A stretch of DNA of 64,000 nucleotides, taken from NCBI GenBank assembly GCA_024305405.1, contig JAKNDB010000065.1, positions 124,001 through 188,000 of the forward strand. Direction: 5' to 3'. The translations under genes were made by a program, and so were the position numbers. Below, in pieces: positions 49,348 through 62,800 of this stretch. Each line of letters starts with the position of its first letter. Position 1 is the first letter of the stretch. This DNA is from Dirofilaria immitis (Eukaryota > Nematoda > Chromadorea > Rhabditida > Onchocercidae). The notes beneath the pieces are model-generated. The model was given only the letters and a program-made list of their open reading frames with translations, was not told the origin of the DNA and made no database searches.

Positions 49348-52300
49348 TGAATCAGAGAAGTTATTTTTCATTCCTTTCGTTATTTGAAAATGTTAAATTG
49401 AAATATACTGAACCAAACTATCTTTTAGTAATTTTTGGCATTCGTTTCATGATGACTAAAAAAATATATTTCACAATTAGAATGGAAGTTTATATATAAG
49501 CGAGATAAGATGCGTAAACATCATTTTTACGAATTATCCTTTTTTTATATGGATGGTATCGCTTCATAAAATTTTAACCAATTTAACAGTCTCATTTTAT
49601 AGAAAGCATTCAAAATAATTCAGCATTATATTTATATTTCTCTTATTCAGTCGCTGAATTAAATTTCTATTGTTATTACTATAAAACATATCAAATATAA
49701 CTTGAAAATGGTTCTTATATTTTCTTTAAGGAATAAATCTAATGTGTTACGATTGAAAATATATTATCAGAAATGTAGCAGTTGACAAAATATCTGTTTT
49801 TGACATTCATTTTCTGCTGTTCTCAGTGATATTTTTCATTCTTTTTATAATTTACAACTTTCAAAAATTAGAATACCACAGTTTTCCAATAGAATTGCTT
49901 TTATGGTTTAAATCTCCTATCATTAGAAGTATACTTCAAGTCGAATTTGAGTTGCGCAGAGTTCGTCTTCCCGGAATTAACTTCCTTTTATCATTATTAC
50001 TATAAACGAAAAAATCAACCATTATATCAGTTTAGTTGTTAAATTTGTTGCAGTTGCTGCTAGAGATAAGATAATCGGCTGTTATTCAGAGCATCATATC
50101 ACATGAAAAATTGTAATTACTATCATTTGTCTCATAATGCAGCAGGAAGACATGTTATAATTTTTATGTTCTTAGATCTAAATATTTCTATATTTTGATA
50201 TGTCATACTTTAGGATATGTCGTACTTTTGTTTTGATTAAAGGACACTATTTTTCTTTTCAAATATTCAGTGTATTTGAAATTTGGAAGTGAAACCGCTT
50301 AAATTGCCGAGTTTTTATGTCTCATAATTTTTACAAATGATCTTTATAATTTTTCATTTCTGAAATGCTTTTGCGAAAATCTCAATTTTCAGGTTCAGAA
50401 GGTCTACTGTGCTGGTTTAGCTTTATACTTTGCATTCAGAAATACATTTCAGTGAGAACTTGCAAGAATTTTTGGCAATTGCTCGATTTGATTGGCTTTT
50501 ATATATTTATCTGTAGTTGTGAGGATCATTTCATTATTGGATGCTGGAAACTAATATGATTTACTTGTCCGAGTTTAGTTTCGTAAATATAATTGTGCAT
50601 AATGCAAAGTTAATAAGTAGGTGAAAATATTCTCAATCAGTTAATCATATCGTGATAAAACGGTTTTCAGAGCACAATTATTCATTGCTTTGGTATTACA
50701 TTTCTAAACCCATCAGTTTGACGGGGAAATTAGACCAGTACATACTTTATGAGTAATTAGAATTGTCTTGAATTATATAATGTGTGGAGTTTATCATTTT
50801 GTTTGAATATTTTAGCATTTTGATAATTGTTTTTATCGTTGCTACTGATTGCTTCCAAGTTTCATATTTTCTTTATTTTTTAACAATTAAAGTTACGATC
50901 GTCATCTGGATAAAAATTCCTATTCATTTCAGAGTTCGTCGATCCTTTAACCAATTTAGGAATTTCTGCAAGCAATTTTGTGAGTATTTTCTCTTTCGAA
51001 AATTTGTTTTGCGAAACCTTTAGGAAATTTTAACAATAGAAATTTGTTTGCTAAAATCAAACATTTCGCTTAGTTACCATCTCTGTTCATCTACTGGATT
51101 ATTCTGTTTTGGAGTTCTTTGGTTTTCTTTTGATCAGTTTTTTAAATTAATATTTACCGTCATTTTATTTATCATTTATATATAATTAGAAATCTATTAT
51201 AAATGATCATTTATTTGGCGATAACATGACCTATCCAGCATGTTTTCGTTCACTGCAAATCATCACATTGATTTAGAGTTATCTAATATTGTTTGAAAAT
51301 GATAAAACTTCATCTGTGGGTAGTTCAATGAATTGTATGGCAATTATTTTATAATTAAAGATACTTGTTATGAATGCACTGAAAAGTAAAATTTGATTAT
51401 ATTTGGATGAAAATTTATATAAGGAAGTATATTTTTTCGATGATGTCTACCTGTTTGTTGTGCAGCAAAAAAATCGTTTGATTAGTGTTTGAGTGAAGGA
51501 ATTTTGAAATGTCTTTTGCATTTGGCATTTATGTTTAAGATGAATTGAATGGGAATCGTCGCGGATTTTTTAGTCGCGAAGTGTGATGTCGATTATTAGC
51601 CCACCAGTGTTTCTACGGTTTGATTTGTCTGTTAGCTGATTAGCTTACTGTGGTTTGCTGAGATGAAATGAGTTGAGTTGCGTTGTGTTGAGTTATATAT
51701 AAGATCTGCTGAGTTGGATTGAAGTAAATTGAATTGGGCTGGTTGGAACTGTGTTGATGTCCAGCCGATAGTAAGAACTTTTATTTGAAAAAGATCTATT
51801 TCGTTCTACAGTAGGGTTTATATAGATTAGGAGATAGAAGTGGTTTTCTCATTAGGCAGCGGGCTGTTAAGATTCAATTACAATCTAGACAAGGTCCAAT
51901 GAGAAGTTAGGATAAAATTGGACAAAGATGTGAATTTTAGATGAATATTATAAGCGATTGCTAACAAAGTCATTTCCCATAGGAATGAGCTAAGATAACA
52001 AAAACAAAAAAGGCGTGGGGATCTAAGAAATGTAGAATTGGGTAAATGGCTCGTAGTATTGTTGACATTTATTTACAATGAGAAATTTATTTGATGGCTC
52101 ATTTAGTCGGGGTCTTTCGAATGCGAATTCGCGGCAGGAATATAAGTAATTATAATTATGGCAAATTAATTTACTATGATAATGTATCCTTTGATTTGCA
52201 AAGTAAGTACAAATTTGTCACATTCATGATTGTTTGTTGAAACTGTTTCACTTAAATGATTATTTTATTCCAATTTGAATAGATATTAAAGCATTATATA

Positions 52301-53340
52301 ATCAAAGATAGCATTTCAATTATTGTTTGATTCATTCACTTAAACGAACATATAAAAGTTCATTTTAAATTACACCTAATATTAAATCTTATCTTCATTG
52401 AAAAAATTTAGTTATAAACGGAATTTGGAAGTTATGCGATTGATCAACTGGTATTTTTAAAATCATTGTTATTCATAAGTTTATCGTTATTATTATTAAT
52501 TAGCATTCAGTTATAACAGTATTGGGGACGATAGCTGTTTATGCTTAAACAGTATAATAATCGTGAATATTTTTCTGTGTGGTTTCTTGCTTTTCAAAAG
52601 TGAGAATATTTTTAGATATTTTTATGCATAATTTCAAGAAATTTAACATATACATCAGTTTTACAACTTCTATACATACAGATTATACGGGCAAAGGGTT
52701 GCAACGTCGGGAAAATGTTATAAATTGATTTCTAGAATTTTATTAGCTTATATAATAGCTGTTACATTCTTTCTTAGAAATTCACTATAACTACGATAAA
52801 TTTGTTTGCTTCATATTTTTATGTAAATGTTACAAGAAGTTAATTTTATGTTTAAATAAATTAGTTAATTTTGGAAAAGATTACGAAAAATTTTTTAAAT
52901 TTCGAACTTTTGATCCTTTGGAGAGAACAGTTTAGATTTTATATAATTAAGATTTTCTTTTTTCTTTGTGGAATAAACAAAGCTTACAGTATTGGTAAGA
53001 GTGTCATTTAGATTTGCAATAATAGAAAAACTTATATTGTAAGTTTTGAAAATGAATCTTTAAAAATTCATTAAAAATCTCGTTAAAAAAGAGAAATGTT
53101 GTTGGAATACGGAACTTCGAAATAAATTTATCACAGTTAATTTACTTATTATTGCATTATTAGTAAAAGTCGATTATTAAAAGTTGAAATTTAATTTAAA
53201 GAAATTTTACATTCAAAATTTAATTTATATAGGCGTAGGAAATGTTATTTGTTGCGGTATGATTTTTTTATACAAAAAACCGGATTCGAATGGACAAATT
53301 TCAGAAATATTAGTACAAATTTATTTCATCTTTTGCAAAA
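49348..53340. other. 4-kb gap between convergent rsr-2 and bestrophin, no gene recognised
   Basis: AT-rich DNA with small low-complexity frames only. Near 51.65-51.77 kb the plus strand has an irregular run of gagttg/gaattg-like hexamers and higher G content. Both neighbouring 3' UTRs must end here, but I could not choose polyadenylation sites. Confidence 0.5.
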
Positions 53341-56300
53341 TTAGAGATGTGTAAACTTTTGACCTTTGGTACTAGAATTATTGCATACCGTATTCCTGTC
53401 GATGGACATTTGATTATTGCAACTGTCCGTGATAGCTTCAGGAAATTCTTCAGTTATAACTTCCACTGTTGATACTTTAGTTGGTCTTATTGATGAACTT
53501 TCTTCCGCTTGACTTTCATGCTAAAAAAAAGGAAAAAATGTATCGAAATTGATCACATATGAGAAATTATAAAATAAGCCATCAAAGATAAAATTTCTCG
53601 ATTAAATTTATCAGCTAAGGGAATCATTGCTGTTTTGAAGCAACCATTCCTTTACTTACAATTAAATAAATAATAATCTTTTTGCAACTTATTAAAATTT
53701 TTCGGAAAACAATATATGTATGTATTATTCATTGCTATCGATCTATCATTTATACTATAATATAATATTTATAGAATTTCGAAATGAATAATATGACGAT
53801 ATATAAGAAATTAATGATAGAATTACCTCATCATCGCCATCATAACTAATTTTTCTTGAATTTGTTGAATTAGTTTCCTTTTCCTTCCGTATATTTTTAT
53901 TCTCGACTTTACTCATTTTCTTGCGCAGTTTTCGTCCTTTCTTTTTAAAATGTTCATTTTGTAAATTTTTATTATCAATTTCATCGTTTGGCGAATACCT
54001 GGTTATACTATCACATCTTTGCTTTCTATTTTCATCTTCTTCATGAAGAATTGCTAATTCACGATGTTCATGTGATTGCTGTTGTTGCTGTTGTTGTAAT
54101 AGATTATGATTATGACATTCTGGAATTAAAAAAATATTTTGTCAAATATTAAAAAAATAAACTTTTTAATACTAAAACAGTCAAGTTAAATTTTGCATGG
54201 AATAAAATAAAGTGAATTCTCGAAGAACTCTTTATTTTTATCAATTAGAGAAATTTTTTTCTAAAAATATCTGCCTTTAAGTTTTTAAAATATTACTTGC
54301 TTTAATTTTTATTTCATCAACTATTGCAGATTCAGCATCAGTTATAGATTCTACTCGTGATGTAAGGCGTGATAGTCGACGCTTGAATGCATTACGAATA
54401 CCAGATACTGTCGTGCTTAACGTAGAATTTCTTCTAAAATTTCTTTGATATAAAAACGATAATAATGAATAAATAGCTATCAGTTTTTTTCGTTTTATTG
54501 AGAATTATTAATAATGGAAATTATTAATAAATAATCAATAAGCGAAGCGAAATTTATATTAAAAATAAGCGAAAGTAATCACTTATATTTAAATTATTAT
54601 ATTATCATTCATAATAAAAAAAATTTCATAATTTACTGTTGTGTCATATTTTTGTAGGAATCAAATTGGATAGTTTAAAAATAGAATAAGATATATATTT
54701 TTTTAAATGAATTTTAATCAAATTAAGAAGATATGTTCAATATTAGTTAGTTATAATCAATAATTTAGACAAGATTTAATTATGCAAAACATTTTAACCT
54801 CAACAATATTGCTTAACCTTAGGCCTATGTTACATCTATAAATTTCAGTGCAATGTATAATTCGATAATTTTTATATTTTGTTTACAATAAAATTTTTTT
54901 TTAAACCAAATCTTTTTTTTAAAAAACCAAATCTTTATTATGCTGAAAAAGTTTTGGTATAACAAAAACTTTAATATATATTATTGCTATACTATCAATT
55001 ATTTTTATCTTTTAAATTATCTTACCTTCCACCATCATATTCACTGCTTGGTAAATCACTGTCCGAATATTGATGCGGCATTTCCTTCATTACCATTTGC
55101 GTACTTGCTCTGCGACTAAAATTTCTATTACTTTTTAAAAGGTGAAGTTTAAATTAAAAAAATAAAAACAAACGAAGTAAAAATTTCCTATAATCGTTGA
55201 AAAATTAAAAATTATTAGCAACTTATTTTTGTAGCAATATAAAAAGATACTAGAAGATTAGGAGAAATATAAAGCATTTTCATAGGAAAAAGAATTTAAA
55301 AATGAGAGTCATTGCATTCTAAATTTCATTATTTGTTCTTTTAAATTTTTTTAAATCAAAAGAGATGAAATATCGATTTTTATTCGATGAGAAGACTTTT
55401 TATATAAAATTTAAATTTGATCTGATTAATCTTTCAAAAGTTTGAAAAAACAAAAATACAAGTTGATGTTTGAAACTGATCCAGTTTGTGGATTATATCG
55501 TTCATTGATCGCATCAACACTATACATCAATTCTGGTGTCTTCAGCATCCAGAATTGATCCTTAATTAATGGTGGTTCCCATGATTGATCCACTATCGTC
55601 ATACCAACCTATGATAATCAACATTAAGCTATGTTATATTATTAAAATTTAAAGAAAAGTTCATAAGTCTAAAATTTATTTTAACCGAATCAAAAATTTA
55701 TTTATAAAAAGGTTCATAGATTGTATAGATATATAAATGAGAAAAAGCAAACATTTATTTATTTCTATTAGCATTACATTTGCTGAATATATTAAGTTAA
55801 ACCTTCGCATAGAAAGATACTTATATTGAAGTATACCTGCAAATTACGGTCGATAAGCCAATTGATTTCCAAATCATCGTCATCATCACCGAATGGATTC
55901 ATTAAAACTTCAGCAACTTTTACCCAACCCATATAAAATATAAATTGACACAATGATATAAATGGTATATGCGTACTAATCTGAAAAAAATTTATATAAA
56001 ATTTATTGATATATATATTTTTTCAAGAATAGAATAGAATAGAATAAAATTAAATCGACAATATAGGTAAATAATACTATCGATGAAGAGTTTAAATTAA
56101 CATAATTAATAAATAATTCTGATGAATATGTTTGTTGTATGCTAAGATTCAATATTCAAAATATTTAGTGTCGGAGTGTAAAGAATTATTGTAATTAAGT
56201 AATAGATTATTGTTATTTTCTTTGATAATATAATGCATTCTCAAAAATTCTTTCTACTAAATTGTTAAATTGTTAATGTGTTTTATTATTTGTACATTTA

Positions 56301-59300
56301 AATGGATCAATTAATTAATCAATCAATCAGTTAGAACTCATTTAATATTTTATAAATTATCTTATTTAATTTATAAATATATCCATATTGATGATGAAAT
56401 TCAAGAATGAAATTTTTGCAATTTATCAAATAATTTATTAATTAAAATGAGAAAAAAATAGGAAAAAGAAAGATAAAAAAAAAAAGACAAACTGTATCGA
56501 TATAATTATCATCAGGTGATGGAGCAATATTTTGTTGTCCCATTAATGCAAGAAAAAAATATAATCGAACAGTTAAACACATCACTTGTGAATAAACCAA
56601 TGGTATTGGTACCCAATCAATTATAATTAATTGTGCTAATTGTAATCGAAAATTATTTATTTTCTAAAATTACAAAGAAAAAAAACTTTTTTCTCCAAAA
56701 AGATTTAATTATTTTGTCTTTAATTATTACTCAAAAATTTGATTATTTTTGTCTTTTCTTTCTTTCCTTTTTTTTTTTTTTTTTTAAAAATACTTTTATT
56801 TGATTTTTTTCTTTTAAAATTTACTTCAAAAATATCTTGTAATGCTTGTGGACTATCGATACGTTTTTCTTTTTGTGCTCGTCGTGCTAATCCTAATGCC
56901 CAATGAATTGGTAGCCAATATTTGCGATTTTTTGAATCAATCGCATTAAATTGCATTAATTCAGTTTCTGTTATATAACCTAAAAATTATAAAAGAAATA
57001 AGAAAAAAAACCTATTTTACTAGAATTATAACAAGGAAAACATTAATTTAATTTTAACAAAATTAAATATTATTAATTTGATATATTCTATAAATTTATC
57101 CCATTTATTAATAAAAATGATATATCAATTTTATATGATTTATTATTATTAAAATTATATAAATGATAAAAATATCTTTGAAAAAAATTAATTACATGAA
57201 ATGCTTGTTTGAATTATTTGCTTTTATTAATTAAACAATAAATAATTCAATCACATTGAAATAATATACAATTTGTTGGTAAATATTTTTGTCATTTTAT
57301 TGCGAAATATCATTTTACATGTATTTTAAATTATTTATTTAATCATTTTTTTTATCATTTTATCATAATGCTTAGATAAATTATTTGATAACTTTTACGA
57401 ATGAATAAATTATGATTAATTAAAGGCAATTGAGTTAATTTTGTAATTTTTATGAATGAATTGTAAATGATTAAAAATTTACCAGCTGTTACTAATGTTT
57501 CCATTGTAGGAAATCTTCGACGTATTACTTCACTGATATCTCGATATACAAGTACCTTAAAAGAGTGAAATAATCGAATATACATAAAATTTCAAATGTA
57601 ATGGTTTTGGAAAATAAATAAAATAAAATTAATGAAATACAAAAGTTGACGCAACTTAAAAACGATGAAAAATGTTGGATTTTTTTCATTTTTTTTTTTG
57701 AAATTATTTATGATAATGGAAATATTGCAGTTGTTCATTTATTGTACGATATTTTTTTAACTATTTTAAAAGGTTTTTTTTTAATTAAAATTAAAATTAT
57801 TACTTAAAATAGTTTTGCAACAATTTAAGAATTATAAATTAAAAAAAAGTTATACGATCGAAAATTGCAAAACATATTACAGTATGCTGTATAGTTCATT
57901 ACATTGTTATAGCAAAAGATAAATTTTTGGAAGTTATGAAAATCATTAAACTTTCATTTTTTACTTACTTGATGAAAAGTAAGTGACGAATGATATTGCG
58001 TCGTAATAATCGAGCATGATCATCGCTACCAGAAATATATTTGCTTACATATAAGGCTGGTCTGTAAAAATATCAACTTATTTATACTCATTTTTATGTA
58101 TATATAAAAAAAGCATATCTGTATAAAAATTATAATAATTAGTCGTCTATTAATTACAGCTATAGCTATGCATTTATATTTGCATATATATATATATATA
58201 TTACTGTTACAGGTATATATATATATATATACCTGTAACAGTTAATAAACAATTAATTATTATATAAATAGTATATATAACTGAATGATTAATTACTAGA
58301 ATATTTACATAAATAAGTTCTATTTTCTAGACAAATAATTTATTACTTAATAATTTGAATAACGAATATTATTAAGCACGAGAATTTATTGACATAAATA
58401 TTATATTTAATTAAAATATGAAATAAGTTGAAATATTTCATATTATAGCATTGTGTATTCATTAAATGATTCATAAATAATTATTAATTGAATTATTTTA
58501 TTAAATAATAAAAATAAATCAATAAATACTTACGTATCAATCCAACCAATGTTATACAATGAATTCCAGAATCGGCTGATAACAACATTGATAAAAAACC
58601 AAGCATAAATGTTATTGGCATTACATCGGTATATTTTGTAAATAAACGACATATATCCTCAAATATTCTTGAAAAAAAAAAAAGTTAAAAGACATATACA
58701 TTTATGCATATTTTTTGGTTTATTTTAATTTATACGAATCAGAAATAAACATTCCTATCGATTATATCAAATTTTTTTTCTTTTCTATTTTTAATTTTAT
58801 TATGAAATAAGTATAAGTTTATAGAAATGGAATTAAATTTAGCAAATTAAATAATAACAATTAATAATATTAAAATTATTTTTTCAGAATATAAATTTCT
58901 CCCTTATACTTATTATAGCATAAAATTAATGCTATTCCCAAAATTTGTAATATATAATATAATTTTATTTTTTTGTAAATGTAATTTTTAAAACGATAAA
59001 GCAAAAAAAAAAAACATTTGAATCAAATATGAAAATATATATGTGGCATGAATTATATAATAAGAAAAAAAAAGCAAATATTTCGATAATAAAAGTGTAT
59101 CACATTCAATTTTGATGTTTGACTTTTAAAATTAAAACCTTTTGTGAGGTTCTGCTAATATAAAATTGTATAGGACAGAAAGGCATGCATACGCAATCAT
59201 CCATACAATAAGTTCCTTGAAAATTGATTTCCAAATGCTTCCTCGCCATCTATAAGATATATTAATAAATATTTGCAATAATAACAATAATATTAACAAT

Positions 59301-59336
59301 AATAATAATAATAACAATAATAATAATAATAACAAT

Positions 59337-59378
<42 letters not shown>

Positions 59379-59806
59379 GCAGTAGTAATAATGAATAATA
59401 ATAACAATTTCATTCCACTTTTTCTATGTTATCATTTCTGTCCAATATTGCATTTATCATTGCAAATGCATTAAAGATTTTGATTTGTTACGAAAAGGTA
59501 AATAAGTGTAGCATTGAAATTATTTGATATTTAGAAAGAAAATATTATATAAATTTCATAATATTTATCATTAAATATTAGTTGATATCATCAATGAATG
59601 CTTGAAAATTTGATGTATTATAATTACAATGCCAATTTTTTTTTTTTTAAATAATCAATAAAAACAAAAAGATTTTTTATATCAAAAGAGAAAAATTAAA
59701 AAGTATTATTTTGTTATTGAACAAGAAAATATGTAACCTGGAAGATTAATTTGACAAAAGTAGCAAATCGAACAGTGCTAACATCAGCTGAATATGTCAC
59801 CGTCAT
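53341..59806 (-). CDS. bestrophin-family anion channel, about 13 exons
   Basis: Bestrophins are pentameric, Ca2+-regulated chloride or bicarbonate channels of cell membranes. ATG at 59806 gives MTVTYSADVSTVRFATFVKL, the family's N-terminus. Exons follow at 59139-59249 (WRGSIWKSIFKEL), 58534-58667 (SRFWNSLYNIGWIDT), 57969-58061 (PALYVSKYISGSDDHARLL), 57483-57555 (VYRDISEVIRRRFPTMETL), 56825-56979, 56493-56663 (IDWVPIPLVYSQVM), 55837-55980 (FYMGWVKVAEVLMNPFGDDD, the Ca2+-clasp acidic cluster), 55460-55608, 55026-55115, 54297-54433, 53827-54119 and 53341-53520 (stop). The last five exons encode a poorly conserved, Gln/Lys-rich cytoplasmic tail. Most junctions from 57483 downwards join exactly in phase. 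One-base frame breaks occur near 58593 (a T6 run in coding sense), near 57990 and at the exon 1-2 junction, probably sequence errors. Which nematode best-n paralogue this is cannot be told. Confidence 0.9.
58203..58242. repeat. 40-bp perfect palindrome in a bestrophin intron
   Basis: actgttacaggta, a run of ta, then tacctgtaacagt: the two halves are exact reverse complements. A further ta run lies just upstream. Confidence 0.85.
59277..59400. repeat. (AAT/AAC)n microsatellite in bestrophin intron 1
   Basis: About 120 bases made mostly of aat and aac triplets, with a long uninterrupted aat run in the second half. On the minus strand it reads as poly-Leu and should not be taken as coding. Confidence 0.9.
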
Positions 59807-62800
59807 AATTAGATATTCTCGTATCCGAAATCAAAATCGATATTGATAACTGTTGCAAATAGTGATCAATATATTGTCATCTTTTCCAAACATTTATTTC
59901 TGAACTTTATTAAATTGTTGCTCTCAGTTTAAAATAGATTTTTGTAATTTTATTAAATGATAAATACTAATCAATCTGATCACTGAACATATATTTATTT
60001 TACGATACGATATTATTGTAAGTTATACAATCAAACAATATTTTTTTTTTTCATCTATCTGTAAGATACATAAAAATTTTTTGTAATATGAAATAAAAAT
60101 TTGTTTATTTATTTCCTAAATTAATTTTTAATTTCAATGAATGATTATAATATTGTGGAGGAAAAGTAAATTATCGATTAAACATTTAAATAATTAAAAT
60201 AGTTTAAATTGCTAGTAAAGAATACAAAATTCATTTAATTTTATTTTTGTTTAATTAATCTTTAATCTTAATTATATTTTCTATTTCTAACCTTTAAACT
60301 ATCTCTCTCTAATCTGATTTAGAATCATTAGATAATTATGAAACAAACTCTTCTTAACATTTAACACTACAATAGTTATAGTATTGTAACGATAAAAAAA
60401 TTTTGTACATATAAAGTATTCGTTTACTCTAAAAGAAAAACTATAATGGAAAATAAAAAAAAAAAAAAACGCTATTGTTAAGAAGTATTGTAATATTATG
60501 CTTACTGTATTTGATATGTTAAAGATGTGATATATACATATATATATATATATATATGCAATATATTTGAATGTTTACCTATCATTGGTAATGCTACTGG
60601 AACGGATGGAATTGTTTATTAAAATATTGAAAAAAAAAAAAGAAAAAGAAAAAAAGAAAAGAAATTCTTCTCATATTTAATCAATTTATCTAATCATTAA
60701 AATTTTTTCAAATTTGCCCCAACATGGATAGCAAATTAAGATATAAGGTTGCATAAAAGAACTATTAAAATTTGAATGAAATAAAAATTTATGCTTATAT
60801 TACAAATCATCCTTGTAAATTTGTTTTTTCTTTTTTTTTCTTGATACTATAAAAATTGTAAGTTTAAAAATACTTTATCATTACATTTTTATTGATTCCC
60901 TATGATATATACTCATAAATGATAGTAAACAATGAAAAAAACAAAAACAAAATATGCATGCAATTTTTATCATATAAAAATAGGTTATTGCATTGTTGAT
61001 AGATGGATAAAAAAAAAAAAAACAAGTATAAATAAATATTATTTATAATGAAATAATAACGTAAAAGAGAGGAATTATAAAATATTTTAATAAAAATTAT
61101 CGATTAATGCAAAAATCATTCTCGTTATATGTGAAAATCGATAGATGTGATGTTGCTTTTGCATATCAATTAATTCCCGTATAATGTTATTTTTGCCATC
61201 ATTCCATATTTAAAAAAAAAAAAAAAAAAAAAAACTGGTTCTTTTTCCTTTTAATAATAGGAATGAATTTATATGCAAAAATTTTAGAAATATTTCTTTT
61301 TATTTATAAAATTATAATTCGTTTTATAACTAAAACGAATTATTCTGCTAATTCATTGATTTACCTTCATTGAATGGTACTAATAATGAAGGAGAAAAAG
61401 AATAGATGAAAAGAACGGATAGAAAAAAATGAAAATATTGAAATTTTTAACCTAAAATTTTTTTCTCATCCATTCTCGCATCATAGCTGTGATAATTGAT
61501 CAAGATATCAGAAATAAATTGTATATGGTCTAGGAGTTAGGATTGTAGCTTTCATCCATAAAGTTTTCTTTTTTTTTTTTGCAAAACTCATATTTCTTGA
61601 AATAATTTTTCGTTTTTTCTCCCATGCTATTATTAACTAATAAATAATTAAATTTGTTGTGTCACTTCAGATGATTACAAATGTCTTTTGTTTAATGTTG
61701 CAATTGTTTTATATTGGTTGAGAAATAAATAAATGTTAGATTACTTTGTTCTAAAATGATCCTAAATTTATTTTTCAAAACTTCTGTGGCGAAGCCTTTT
61801 TTCTATTGATCATGATAATCATGACTAAACTGAAACAAGTGAAATCTATACAGAATTGAAATAAATAAGACGTGTAATATATTAAGTAGTGTACAATTTC
61901 ATAATTTCCATTTATCAATTTTAAAAATATTATCAAAATTTTTCTAAAACAAAATCTTCAACTTTTATAAGTTTCAAAAATTTGAAACTAAAAATCAATA
62001 GATATTCGTGATAACGGTAGAATTAATCAGAAATGAGTATGATTGACTAATTGTGAAAAGGTTTTTTGCTTCTACTTATTCATAATAATTTTTGCAAAAT
62101 TTAGTATTTGGAGTGAATATTGCTAGCTTCTGGATGATTCAATCCTTGCTAATATAGCTAAGTCAAGAGCCACTTAAAATCTACATTTTACCGGATCCAC
62201 TTTTCGAAAAGAAAAAGAAGTTTTCATCCGCAACAGTATAACTGGTTTGCTTAGCATAACTTCCAGCTAATCCGGAATATAATCAAAACTTAATAAAGAT
62301 TGCCATTTTATGTCAACAGCTCTTAAAATTTCCGGAATTTTTGCTACTATGATGTCCCTTATTGACAATTTTCTTACACACTGAGGAAAGATGAAAAATT
62401 AATGAATGAAATTTACAACAATGAGACTGAATATAATGTTGTGGTAAAGGTAGTTTGAAATTTTATTGCATCTTCAACAGCATAAAATAATATTTTCATT
62501 TTTAATTTTCATTCATTTGCAATTTATTTTTAGATTTAAAATGTGACACTTAAAATTTTGAGAGAAATTAGTTGTTTTGATTTGATATTATCATCATGAA
62601 TATTTTATCATAATGCGAGAAATTAAACTAATTAAATAATAATGAGTTATATTTCTAATGAGACGAAATCTTTTTCGAGACACAATTCTTTAACTAAGAT
62701 CAAATTATCGAAGGATAGAATAATTATTGTAGTGATTATTCGTTTATGAACTATTTTAAGAATCAACTCAATGATTGTACTAGATATGTAGGTAAGCTAT

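Noticed and set aside
52088..52140. Possible rRNA-like segment (atggctcatttagtcggg)
   Set aside because: Only about 15 bases resemble the 18S 5' region and no flanking block follows in order.
59132..59335. Start of a Leu-rich minus-strand protein
   Set aside because: The Leu run is the (AAT)n microsatellite in the intron; only the part from 59249 down is a true bestrophin exon.
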